From Macrophomina tecta (lineage: Eukaryota > Ascomycota > Dothideomycetes > Botryosphaeriales > Botryosphaeriaceae): 64,000 bases of DNA. Both the position numbers and the translations under genes were made by a program. Shown piece after piece: positions 35,758-47,200 of the stretch. Each line of letters begins with the position of its first letter. Positions within the stretch are counted from its first letter, which is position 1. The stretch spans positions 1-64,000 of the forward strand of contig JAKSGN010000021.1 of assembly GCA_024180945.1 (NCBI GenBank). Direction: 5' to 3'. The notes beneath the pieces were generated by a model, which was given only the letters and a program-made list of their open reading frames with translations, did not search any database and was not told where the DNA came from.

Positions 35758-38700
35758 TCAGTTTGCGCCCTCCTTCAACGGCGCATCCGAATTCTCGACA
35801 TGTGAGACAGCCTGGTCCCCCTTAGAGGTGGCCTGTTCCGTCTCGCCACCACTAGCCGCTTCATTCTCCACTCTGTCGCCACTCTCCACTTCCTCATCCT
35901 CGACTTCCTTGATTGTGTTGTACTGCAATGGCTCTACCAACCGCCCATCCGGCATCAGCCGCATGAATGAAGCATGCCGCGCGATCTTCTTGATCTTCAA
36001 CTCAGGATTCGGTAACTTGTCGTGCACAGCATCGTCAATCAACGACGCAACGTCGAATGCTCCCTCGACAAGCCCTTGGACCTCGTCTTTTAGTTCTTCC
36101 GTGTCCTTGGCAGGCTTCCTCAGTCGAAGACGTAGTTCGCCACGTCGACCACCGACTCTGCCAGCCTCGACCGAAGTGTAGGAAATACGATGCTTGTCGC
36201 CAGGAAGGTCAAACTTGACCATCTGCCTGTGCTCCACTGCCGTGAAGATGAACTCCTTAACGAACTCCTTCCCGTGCTCCGTCTCCACAGATGGCAACGA
36301 ACTGTACTTCTCCGAGTTCTTGACGGCCCAAGCAGGAATCCGCAGTCTCAGCTCTGCCGGGGCACGAATAGCTCCACCGCCGCCCAGGTTCATGTTGATC
36401 ATTGCGAGGTAATTGCGAACATCCTCAGAGCGCGCCAACGCATCTCTGGTCCAGAGCACCTCTCGGCGTACGAAACGGACATCAACTGCCTTTTCCGGTA
36501 GAAGCAAATCGATATTTCGCTCCCGTATAGTCATACCCAGGCCTTGAAATCGCGCTCGGCCTCCATTTTTGCCAACCATGAGTCGTAGGCCAAGATCTGG
36601 AAAGTCTTCCGGTGAAGATGCATCTGCGAGGTCCCATGGAGCTGGAGAGAATCGGAACAAAAGAGCATCTGGATACTTCTCGTCGTTGAAGTGTCGCTGG
36701 AATTTGGTGTGCGCTGCCACGTATTGGAGCAACGGACTGAAACCGGGAATTGCATGGAGGAAGGTACGACTAGGCTTATCCGAATGGTTGAGGAGGCCTT
36801 CGAGAGAGATTGGTGTTAAGGTAGAACTTGCGGGCGGGGGTTTGTGTATGACGTTGCCATAACTTGCATACAGCTCCACCAAACTATGAGGGCCCCAGTA
36901 GGTGCTCCTGGCGTCTTTAGAGGCAGGGTATTCCCCTTCAGGAGCACCGCTTGGACTTTCGGTTGAGCTCTTCAAGTAGTCGGTAATCTTTGCTACCAGT
37001 TCAGACGCTTTTTCGGCACCTTTACTCTCTGACTGAGTCTCGGGAATTTGTGCTGCCGCTTGCGTTTCGGCCGAAACCTTTGTAGCGTCACCTGAAGCTG
37101 CTTGATCTTCTTGAATTTCTGACTGCTCGCCAGATGATTCCCTTGACTCGGTGATGGCCTCGGAAGTTCCTGCCTGCGATCGACTAGAATTTCTCGTGAC
37201 GGGAGAAGTCCATCGGCCGTAATTCTTCCTCCTGTGTCGGTAGTGTAGAGCACTCTCTAAGGCGCTCGTTTGAATAAAAGCCTCACCGTCGGCATCCGCC
37301 AATATGCTAGTTTCCGCAGAGGTGGGGGGCCCGATAATGCTGAAGAGGATTCGTCGTGCCAGCTCAACTGACGCCCGCTCTGTTCCGTAGATTTTTAACT
37401 ATAATACAATCAGTAACCAGGAGTCGAAGATCATTGGTACACTCACCTTGGAGCCTGATGAAGAGTCCAGGACGGTGCCGCTTAACCTGGCAGTGACGTC
37501 CAAATCTTTCTTGGAAAAGAAATCCATCAATTTCTGGTGCCCACGCTTTTCGCACAGCGATCCGAAATGGCTCAGGTCGAACTCCAAAGCATTGAATCTC
37601 CTAATAGCACGTTCAAGATCGGTGATGGCTTGCTCAACGTTTTCCCTCTCGGCGATGAACCGCAGGATACTGTCCGGGCGGTATGATTCGACCCTCACTC
37701 TTCGCTGATGTCCAATGTTGTCGAGGATGGTGTAACTGGAGCTTTCTACGAAGTGTTAGCAATCTCGTCGTATCAAGCTTGGTCAAGTTGACCTACGTCT
37801 GTCGGTGTTGAGAATTAGATCGAACTGCCATGGTTCAAGCTGGACCTCCATTTCCCCAATCGCCTCATTTTCTTCAATGACGCCGACATCCCAGATGCCT
37901 CGTACAATTCTGTCCACGACCTTCATCTTCCGCAATTTCTCGACTGGAACCTTGGTCGTCTCGGGTTGAGGGAGCCTCCTCTCAATCGGCGATATGCCTT
38001 CCTGCCACACCGACTTCCACTTGAAGCCGCTCTCCAGCTCCTCCCCGCGCCGCAGCTCCTTCAGCATCTCTATACCTTCAGCAACAGCAGCATAACGCCT
38101 CAGCTGCGCAACGTTGTACCCGTCCTTCAGCGCCTTTCTTATGTCCGCCAGCTCCTTCCTCGTCACGAAAGCGGGATACTGCGGGCCCTCGACCGACACA
38201 GGTTTGATCTTATTGATCTGCTCGTTGACCTCGTCCTGCCCGGGAACGCCCAGCTGCCCTGCGATTGAAGCCTCAAGCTCCCGGCGAATTTCGCCGCGCC
38301 GCCCAGTCTCGACGGAGTTTTCCTCAGCAGGAGCGTCTTCCGCGCTGTCCTTCGGCGCCTCGAAGACGTCCCGCAGAATCAAGACCTCCGAATCCTCGCC
38401 CAGGTATTGTCGCTTCAGCGGCGCAGACCACTCCTTTAGCTTCCTGCCCTTGCGGCTGCGCCTCACTGGCGTGGTCTTCGGTCTGCCTTCCGGTCGGCCA
38501 TCGTCGCCAAGCGGACCGCTCTCCACCCTGCGAATCTGGGCGGCGAAGGGATTGGTACCGTCGAGTTCCTTTCGTACATCTGGCGGGGCAAACTCTGGAA
38601 AATCGAGCGGATCATGCGTTCGTAATCGGCGAGTATAGCTCGCGAAGCTCGCGGCGGCGGCGGCGGTGGAGGTGGAGGTTGCGGCGAGAGGCAGAACGCG

Positions 38701-38781
38701 GGCGCGCCCGAGGCGCAGACGCGTCTGGTTAAGTCGGCATCGGAGACATACTGATGCGCCCAAAGACCTCTGGGCGAGCAT
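35758..38781 (-). CDS. Sls1-like mitochondrial inner-membrane-bound regulator
   Basis: Three exons, 38781-37797, 37745-37447 and 37398-35758, total 2925 nt and 974 residues. Introns of 51 and 48 nt have GTAGGT...TAG and GTGAGT...TAG ends. The N-terminus (MLAQRSLGASVCLRCRLNQ) is basic with no acidic residues, a mitochondrial presequence. SAPLKRQYLGEDSEVLILRD matches, from memory, the block that follows the presequence in fungal Sls1 proteins, which couple mitochondrial transcription with translation at the inner membrane. The middle has the KH-like region (LGEPS-type blocks are less clear). The C-terminus ends in a low-complexity Glu/Ser-rich tail that is unlikely to be conserved. The call rests on order, length and targeting, not on a catalytic motif. 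Confidence 0.65.
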
Positions 38782-39168
38782 ATGGGAGGAGCAGGGAGGG
38801 GCGAGATGCGGTTGGACTGAGTTAGCTGTGCAGCTCTTCCCAAGACGTGCGGCAGCAACTTTCATGCGTTTCGCCGCCTCTGACCGCGGGTTGCACTTTT
38901 TTGGGCCCGGCAGTTCGGGAGTCCAAACGCCGCCTGGCATGGCCGCATCAGCTCTTCGGCGAACGGCCCGAGTCGCTGCCAAGGGCAGGCCGGGTCGCTC
39001 GCATTCAGGTGGCATGTGATTTCGCGTGCTATTATTTACGGTAATCCAAAATCCTCTCGTAGAGTTCCAACTCCGTCCCAATGCTGTGCACATGCTATGA
39101 AGGTTCTGTGCGGTACACCGTATTGCACCAGTCGCCATCTTCCGATGCCTTCTTCCATGACTTTCGAT

Positions 39169-40570
39169 TCAATACACGGGAAGACTCCAACTTTTCAAGT
39201 CGTCCCGAGCCTCCAGCTCATCAACTTCATGAGTCGGTCTATTCCTTGGCAGATGTGCTTCCGCCTTCATCTGATTTGCTTGTTGTTCCAGGCTAGCCCT
39301 TCCTCGGATAGAAAGCCCACGGTCATGCCCGGCCAGTCGCACCTTTTTGAGCGTGTCTTGCGACTTGTTGCTACCCTGGCTGGGATTACTTCTGTGCCAT
39401 CCACGCCGGGGGGATCGAGATCCGCTGTCGCTGAGAGACGCGCTGTCCCCTTCTACTCCCAGGCGATCGCCCAGATGTTTCCCGTCTGCGTGGCCCCAGC
39501 CGTCGCCTCCACTGAAAATATCCTCGATGCACTCGTCGGCGCGTAGTTCTCCTGGTTGAGCAGCCCAAAATGCTATCTCCGTCCGGCGGTACATATCCTG
39601 GAGTTCACCGTTCTCGCGGCTATTCTTGCTCAGAGTAGGCAGACCTGCTACAAAATTAGCAATGCTCCACAGGGGGTAGTCGTGCTAAACATACGCCCTG
39701 AATCATCGCCTTCTCCAGGCTCTCCGGCTATTATTCCTGCGATTCCTCCAAAGACTTGCGCGTTTTTCAACGATGGGCTGCGATGGTTGAGTAGATGAAA
39801 ACAAACCGAAGGTAAGGGTGCAGCTTACGCAATGTAGTCTCTATCGCCATCGACCTGCCTCATGTATACTCCGATCTACATGGGGTCAGCTTCTGCTCGA
39901 ACCCCTAGGCCGCGCGCTACATACCTTCAGCGTACTGTTGATCTTACTCTCCTGCATGAGATACCGTCGCACTATCCCCTCGGTCTCGTCGGCCTCGTGT
40001 TCGCTGGCCTCAATGTATTCGGAGAGGTTGAGGTCGACCTTTCCCAGCACTATCCGGTCATTCTTGCCGCCGGAGCTGTATTCTTGGATAACCTCAAAGT
40101 GCATCCAGGCATCGTCAAGCATTTTCGTCTTATTCTGGATGGTAATGCGAACGGGAATGTGCTTCTCGTAGTCGTAAAACACCTTGTGCTCCTTAATGGC
40201 CCGCCGCTCGGTGCGGCCACGATGCTCGGCGGCGGCGGAGCCGGGAATGTGCCATTTCACGTAGGAGATGCCCGAGACGAGCGGAACGTTATTCAGGTCG
40301 AGGATCTGGAAGGGCGCGAAGTCAGGGATAAAGGCGCGGGGGAGGCAGGGGCGGAATGGAGAGAGGACTCGGGACACGCACCCTCAGCTGGACGTCGAAC
40401 TTGGGCTGCAGCAGCAGTCAGCGGGCGAAGGGGGAGGAACGGAGAGCGGATCTGGGGTCTTACTCGGCGGTGTTTGGGGACTGCCAGAGCCGTCAGCGAC
40501 TCGCTCGCCCAGGCGACGGACTTGCGCCGCGGAGCCATTGACGGCGGAGGATCTCACCGAACGCTTGCAT
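39169..40570 (-). CDS. NT-C2 (EEIG1/EHBP1 N-terminal C2) domain protein
   Basis: Seven exons: 40570-40558, 40480-40464, 40405-40382, 40305-39925, 39875-39829, 39777-39695, 39647-39169. They total 1044 nt and 347 residues. The first three exons are 13, 17 and 24 nt and together encode MQAFVPKHRRPKFDVQLR. The NT-C2 domain (residues about 10-165) follows: ILDLNNVPLVSGISYVKWH, AEHRGRT, DYEKHIPVRITI, FEVIQEYSSGG, LGKVDLNLSEYIE, EGIVRRYLMQ, NSTLK. After it come APSLKNAQVFGGIAGI and DMYRRTE...ADECIEDIFSGGDGWG, which are conserved in fungal members. A basic, Ser-rich tail closes the protein. NT-C2 proteins are thought to act at membranes or with actin. The exact role here is unknown. Confidence 0.88.
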
Positions 40571-40961
40571 GGTTGCGAAAGTCTGTGGGGAAACCGGGGC
40601 CTTTATCAGACAGGACGTATGGCGCTTCCTGATCTGTCGCGGTCAGGTCGTCCAGACAAGGCAAGGCGCTGTTCGTGGAATGGCAGGGCTCGGGGGTGGA
40701 ATGGAGCAACGGGAACGCAACCGACGAGCGGGTCCTTGGCCCTGCCCCCCCGTCCGGCACGAGCCCACTGCCTGTGCCCCGAAAGCCTCATCTGCCTGCC
40801 CTCTCCAGCATCATCGGGTCAATCCTGCGGCGGCGGCCACCGATGCGTGCGCTGCGGAGACCACGCGCTACCTCCGGCCCTATTCCCGCCCACGCACGCT
40901 TCTCGCAAATCGCGCATTGCTTTCTTACGCCTCTCTGACACCTGTGGTCCGACTCTTCGCC
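40571..40961. promoter_or_regulatory. 391-bp divergent promoter between the NT-C2 gene and Tad1
   Basis: The two start codons, 40570 (minus) and 40962 (plus), face away from each other across 391 bp of GC-rich sequence. Both 5' untranslated regions and core promoters must lie here. No TATA box or named factor site was clear. Confidence 0.6.
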
Positions 40962-42449
40962 ATGCCGCCCTCCCCCGACGACATCCAAGCCTGTGTGCTG
41001 AGCACCTTTGCTGCCCTGCCCGCCAAGTGCAAGCCGCGCGCCCGCGAGTCGGGCGCCCGCGAGTGGGTGCCGCTGGCTGGTCTCGTTTTGTCAAGAGGTA
41101 CCTGCTGCGGTGCTAGACTTTCCTCGTCACGCCGCGACACCGTGTGTCTATTTTGCCCTGCTGACGTAGCAGAGTAGAAGGCGGATCCAAGTTGACCTGC
41201 GTCGCTCTGGGGTACTTAGACGACCTTGACCCTGTGAGACTCCCCGTTTGCGCCGGCAATTAGCTCATATCAATGCTCTGCGGCACTCTTGTAGGACTGG
41301 CATGAAATGTCTACCCGCTGCCAAGGTTCCGACTGCCCACGGCGTAGTGCTGCACGACTGGCACGCCGAAATTCTTGCCATCCGAGCCTTCAGCCGCTTC
41401 CTCATCGATGAATGCGCAGCACTTGCGGCCTCGAGCGAGCGTGTCTCGGACTTCGTACGGCGTCGGGATGCGAGCGAGATATGTCGGGCTGCGCCGCAAC
41501 CGTTTGCGATCAAAAGCAGCGTGGAGATCCACATGTATTGCTCCGAAGCACCCTGCGGGGACGCCAGCATGGAGCTAACCATGGACGCTCAAGACGATCC
41601 CACGCCCTGGTCCTTGCCCGCAAATCCGACGCCCGCCGCTCCGGAGGTTGCTGCAGGTGTGCTCGACGTTGGTCTTCCAGGTCGAGGCTATTTCTCGGAG
41701 CTCGGCGTCGTTCGCCGCAAGCCGGGTACGTACATGAGGCTGGCCCATGTCGTGGCCTATATTTTATTAATAGCGCCCGCATATCAGCACGCCCCGACGC
41801 TCCTCCAACCTTGAGCAAATCGTGTACCGATAAGATTGCCCTGAAGCAGTCCACATCCCTCCTGAACGCCGCTGCCTCTCTTCTCCTGGACCCACGGAAC
41901 GCGTACCTCAGTACTCTCGTCTTGCCTGAATCGCAGCACGTACCAGCAGCAACCACGCGCGCCTTCAGCTCCACCGGCAGGATGGCTTCATTGGTTCATG
42001 ACAAGACTAACGCTTGGCCCTCCGGCTATTTATTCCGGCCTTTCCAAATACACACGGCCTCACGCGAGTTTGAATGGTCGAGAAGAAGTGGTCAGCCGGG
42101 CCAGACGCTTATTCCGTGTAACCTGAGTGCTTTATACACCCCCCAGCGCCAGGAAGTCATCATCAATGGCTCGTTGCAAGGCCGAAAGCAGGGCGACGTC
42201 AAAGGAGCAAGTGCGGTCTCGCGAAGAGCCATGTGGAGTGCTGTAGCTGGCGTCGTTCGACAGCTAGAGCATGACGCCTGCCCAGAAATCGGCCAGTTGG
42301 TAGGTACAATTGCGGAAAGCAGAGAGTATGCTTCACTGAAGCAGAGCCCACTGCTACTCGAAAGACAACAGGTCAAGGATATTGCGAAGCGAGACGCACT
42401 GTGCGGATGGGTAAAGAACGTAGCGGATGATAGCTTCAATATAGACTGA
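40962..42449 (+). CDS. TAD1: tRNA-specific adenosine deaminase Tad1 (tRNA-Ala A37 to inosine)
   Basis: Four exons, 40962-41097, 41178-41211, 41295-41725 and 41788-42449, total 1263 nt and 420 residues. The ADAR-like deaminase domain shows REGGSKLTCVALG, then GTGMKCLPAAKVPTAHG and VLHDWHAEILAIRAF, where His and Glu of HAE bind zinc and shuttle the proton. CSEAPCGDASMEL holds the first zinc Cys. SCTDKIALKQ holds the second Cys, completing the His/Cys/Cys site. Introns are 80, 83 and 62 nt, all GT-AG, and each junction lands inside a conserved block. Tad1 deaminates adenosine 37 next to the anticodon of tRNA-Ala in eukaryotes. Confidence 0.93.
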
Positions 42450-43107
42450 ATGTTTTCGGGCGGCAAGTGAGTGTTCCTGTGTGAGACTTCGTCATCCTCG
42501 TTCTCGAAGGGCCAGTTAAGCCCAAGTATCGACAATTCTATCGCCAATTTACTGACATGCAAATGTTAGACGCACTGCTCAAACTTGGTCAAGGAGGCAT
42601 CGTGTGGTTTTTTGAGCCGCTTCGCCTCTCGTCGATCTCGTACAGTCGCAGTGTCAAGACCTTGCATATCAGGAAAGAACCGCAGCTGGCTATCATAGAC
42701 CTCCGAACCCGGAACGCCACAAAATTCTTATGCCAGAAAATTTCCTAGCAGGTGGGGAATTCAGTGGCCGATGGACATCCCCCAAGCCTGAGGTAAGTAC
42801 ATACAACACGCTGGGGGAATTTGAAGTAGTACGCTGGTCAGCATGCCTATCATGTCCCAGCCACACTCACTTCATTACTCCACAATATGACTATCCGTGG
42901 TTCTCTTGGCCCCTGCTATGTCCATTACTCCTCAATTGCTAGGGGCGCCCGCCTGCTCTATACCTTTTCGGGTAGCTACTGCTCCATGGACCTTTGCCCC
43001 CAGACAGCTACATCGTGTTCAAACTCTTCTGTCTCCTGGCCTTCAAGAACGTCTATTTTGCCCACTATCACATCACCTTTTTCACATCCACAACCACAAC
43101 CACCACA
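42450..43107. other. Intergenic, no gene supported
   Basis: 3' flank of Tad1 and 5' flank of the decayed membrane-protein gene. Short open frames only. The 100 bp before 43108 are rich in CA and AC repeats, as in many fungal 5' leaders. Confidence 0.4.
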
Positions 43108-43612
43108 ATGAAGCCCTGTGAGATCGTCCAGCTCTTCGTGTCGCTGATCGCCATCATCCTTCACATGCCGGTCCTCCTCATGTAAGGGAACCCACAAACC
43201 CCGCCCCCAAACCTCAACCCCAACTCGCTTTGACCATTTCCTTGACCCCTTCCCAGCCTTGAAACCATAATCGCCGTCTCTGCCGGCACCCTCCCCCCTT
43301 CGCCGCTTTTGTCGGTGCCATCTGCGTCAGCATTACCTTCGCCATCCTCATCATCGACGACACGCTCATCATCCTCGTCTAAGTATTCCTCTTCTCCCTT
43401 GTTTACACGCTCACCCTACACGTACGACTTCCTGCACGGCCCTACTCTGCCTTGCCGCCGCCAAGCGCGCCATCGACCGCGCCAGCGCTCGCGAGCGCAC
43501 CGCCCTTAAAGGGGACATGCGCATCAATGGCCCGTACCTGCGTCGACCACTGCCAGAGAAGCACCAACAGCCGCCCACACACGCCGCAGCGTGCACAATC
43601 GCCATCCCTTAA
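43108..43612 (+). pseudogene. Small membrane protein gene, frameshifted
   Basis: Exon 1 (43108-43181) encodes MKPCEIVQLFVSLIAIILHM, a hydrophobic start. A 75-nt GT-AG intron joins it to ILETIIAVSAGTL (from 43257). A run of six C near 43290 breaks the frame. One frame over, the hydrophobic stretch FAAFVGAICVSITFAILIID continues to a TAA at 43380, and VFLFSLVYTLTL lies past that stop. Two more frame changes lead to AAAKRAIDRASARERTALKG and INGPYLRRPLPEKHQQPP, ending near 43612. The pieces look like one protein of about 150 residues with several transmembrane segments and a polar tail, broken by about three indels and a stop. I do not recognise the family. Confidence 0.5.
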
Positions 43613-44054
43613 AACAAAAGCACTTCAACGAATCGGCGCCTTTGGCCGCCGACCAGGCACTTGAGATCAGCGCAAGACCGAGTACCTGCGCGACAACCCG
43701 CGCCGATTAACGTTGCTGGAGCTCAATGCGGCAAGGATCATGTTCGTCGATGGGATTTATCGTCACAACCGTCCGCCGAGGATGGATAGGACTTGGTTTT
43801 CGTAGAGAAGAGAGGGAAAGGGGTAGCTGCCTGTCGAGTCACTCATCGCCCTTTGCTATTTCCGCTTTGTGCTGGGCACAACACGCACTCTCAATCCCCA
43901 CTTCAATCTTGGCAATGTTGAGATAGAGGTAGAGCGAGACGGCTAAGACCGGTTTGAGCGATGTTGGCTTGTGTGATGGGGGGCTGCGGTCATGTGTTTC
44001 TGAATGCGGTTTGTTTGCTCAGGATCTTGCTTGTTGAGTTCTGGCGTTTCTGAT

Positions 44055-44218
44055 TGTTATGGATTACGGAGAATAATAATTCGACCGAGTTCTTATATAC
44101 AAGAAGAAGCTGCTAAGGAGAGAAGAAGTACAAAGAAAGAGAACGCTTAAATAGTCAAGTAAAACACGCTAAGCAGAAACGAGTAGCTATACGAGTAGTA
44201 CGGGCCTAACCCGTAATA
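44055..44218 (+). repeat. Solo LTR, 164 bp, with perfect 5-bp target duplication
   Basis: Begins TGTTATGGATTACGG and ends CCCGTAATA, with CTGAT on both sides (44050-44054 and 44219-44223). The inner ends are imperfectly inverted (ATTACGG and CCGTAAT). The terminal TA in place of CA and the scarcity of CA/TG in its right half suggest RIP. No internal retrotransposon sequence is nearby, so it is a solo LTR left by recombination. The family is uncertain, and copia-like is only a guess from the size. Confidence 0.7.
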
Positions 44219-44223
44219 CTGAT

Positions 44224-47200
44224 GGTTCTTCTGCGGTACCTTTCTTTTTGCCAGTCTTCTCCTTCTTTTGCTTCGTTGTTTGTGGGCAGGTTTCTGGCCT
44301 TTTGGGGTCTATCGCTGGGGCTTGGTTCTGCTCCCCAGAGAAACGCGGGAGAAGAAATATACTTTTTTCTGTTTCGCTCTTATATAGATGACGCAGTTAC
44401 CGCTGGGCGAATGGCCAGCAATGATCGCCAACGGTTGAATTTTCGTTGTGTTTGGCCACTTGAGCACCATCAACGCCTAACTATAGCTTCCGTAACCGAA
44501 AATGGGTTGTTAGGAAGTTCGCCGGCCAATCAATTTTCTCGTGTTTACCTTCTGGCATTAACACCAGTCACAAATTTCTCATAAAAAAATTTAAGACGTG
44601 GAACGTCCGATATAGGTAAGATCTGCTGTTTCAAAGTTCGGTGGAAGCTTCTGTAAGCCTACGACCCATGCCAAAGATGGAAGATTCCCGCTTGTTTCAA
44701 CTCCTATCTACGAATTCCGCAGGGCATGCCCGATATACCAAGAGAAGGCAGTCAAGACTGGATAGATTTATCAACAACGATCTGATATCAGTTAAGAGTT
44801 CAAAATACAGAGCTCGAGAGTGCTAAAAGGGCATTCACGAGCAAACCATCCTGTCCATGAAGGCATTAGTTTGTAAACCATAGTTACTAACCACAGCGGT
44901 CGTCAACGCCCGTAAACCTTGCTGCGCTCTGTGCCCGCGTGGACCACCGGCTACCTACCTACCTACCTACGGAGTGCTTTCAATTATTCGAGCCTGCTGA
45001 CGCCAACTCAATTCCGATGGCACCCTATTTCGGCAGGAAGGCAGAAAACGTGTCATGATAGGGAGGAAGGCTCACGAAAATGACCGAAGAAGTGAACCCA
45101 ATGGCATCGAGACGACCAAGACACATCCGTCCGATGACGCATAAACACCCAGCAAAACCAACATCTCGTCATCAGAGCGGAAGCAAGGGCGGACACCCCG
45201 CCATCAAGCAGATCAAACAAAAAAAAAAAAAAAAAAAAGCTTGAATTTACGTACAGAATCAATTGCACGTTCCACGTTCCACGTTCCGGTCGTCAAAAAA
45301 TAATCTTCCCCACACAGCTTCCTCGCATGCAAGCACAGCCACAACACCGTTACCCAGGGCCTCCCCCCTTCTCCACATTCCGACCCCGCCTCTCCTGCGA
45401 AGAGAAGAAGAGCGCGTCCGGTACCACGGGTAGGGTTGAGAGAAAAGCAGGAAAGGGCGGAGCACGAAGAGAAACCAACGTCGCTGCATGATCAGCGCTC
45501 CGTTTCGAAGCGTTCCACCGCAAGTGGTGAAGATCGAGCATCGCAAGGCAAAAAGAAGAACCGGCGTGGGCATGACATTCCGCCTCACAGATTCGACCTT
45601 CGTGACCTTTGGCTCTCGGCAAGGGCGCCGGAGACTGTTCCGGAGAGGGCGAAGGAGCTGTTTTCCTGTTGCGGCGCGCCATACCGCCAACGAGGCGTGA
45701 TGGCATCACGCGTTTCGCGCCATGCATCCAGTGACTCCCTCTCAGGTTTGCAGAACGATCGAGAGGGGTGGATATCGCCAACTCTAGCAGAGGGGAAGTA
45801 AGGGAGTGAGCGTCAACACGATCATCGATGAATGGGTTAGAGTCTGTCCGCACGCGTGTGGTCTGCCTGAGTGACTGGGCGGGCTGGCTACCATGCGGAG
45901 ACACCTATCCACTAATAGAAGGCATTGCCGTGAGAGATTGGATCGCACCTGACCGGGAACTCAGCCGTTTTCCACGTGCGTCGACCAATGATCGGCGCAT
46001 GCAAAACGTGAAATTAGAGGTCGCAGAAGCAATGTGGGAAGAATGCAGCATGGGCAGATGACTTCAAGCGGGTCCGTGACCGAAGCATGCAAGCAGCAGA
46101 GACGGAAAAGTTATCACAATATCCCGAGCACTATACACCGCAACGAGGTATAGCAAGTAGGAGGAGAGTAGGTGTGGCAGTACAAAGGCAGACCCCTCCA
46201 TCCGTGCCTTGCATCCTACAGCTCGCATGATGCATCATCCCGCAGCCAGCTAAAGCATACTAGCACTACGCAGCGGCCGGCAAGGCGCATCGATCGAACG
46301 CTCTGATTCCTTTGGAGAATGGCTGGACGTACGGTTGCACAGACCGGCGTCTGGGCCCCAGCTATGTCTCAGAGCATCCTCCTAGCCTCAATATAGGCTC
46401 TGCAGGTGCAGAAATTGTGCTGCTCCGCCCTGCCTCCTGACGGATGATGCCGTTTACCTTCCCCACCCCTTTACTTGTGGAGTCTGGGCGTACATTATGG
46501 CATCTGCAAAAGCGACCGCATGCGTTGGTGGCAAATGTCCGGCATGTGCCAAGAGATATCTTTTGAGTTAACTTGATATAAGCGTCGGTCGTACAAGCTG
46601 ATTACCCGGGAGACCGGGGCGAAAAGAAGACGAGACTGCGGCGATCAAAGCCTTCGGAGACGGATTGCTTAAGCGTTGCAGTAGTAAGTTGTTAGCTTTT
46701 GCCAGCTTGTGGATAATCTTTCCCAGAGATGCTTAACAGCGATCAAAAGCATGTGCGCCCAGCTCGCCTACCGACATCCAAAGTTCGGAGTGCAGCTTTT
46801 GCGTAGCTGTGACGGCAGGATACGAATTGGGCTATTCGCCCTCTGTGTTGGTAACACTGTGGAGATTGTCTGCACTTCCCCCCCCCCCCGGCGGAGCACA
46901 CCTGGCGTGCCGCAGGCCTGCAGGCCCATCAAATGCTATGGAAAAAGGCAGCAGGTTACTTGAATTTTACAACTGTTGCTAATGACAGGTTTCTCACAGT
47001 TGACCCAGATCGATCCAGATCGGACACCATCGCTTCGAGAGGCTTCGTCACTTCTCGGTCCTAATTCCGTTTCCAGATGCCGTTGTCAACAGTGTGTTGC
47101 GGAGCCCGGCAAGGGTATAGCCTACGTGAAGTCGTTGCTATTGGTGGCAGCATGAATGGCGTTAGCGTTCGATGTACATGGGCTTTGAGGCGTTGCAGGC

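Noticed and set aside
44222..44584. 120-codon plus-strand ORF beginning at the solo LTR edge
   Set aside because: Starts within the target duplication and shows no domain. It is probably chance.
45259..45904. Minus-strand ORFs of 143 and 184 codons
   Set aside because: No domain, no homologue recognised, and overlapping open frames on the other strand.
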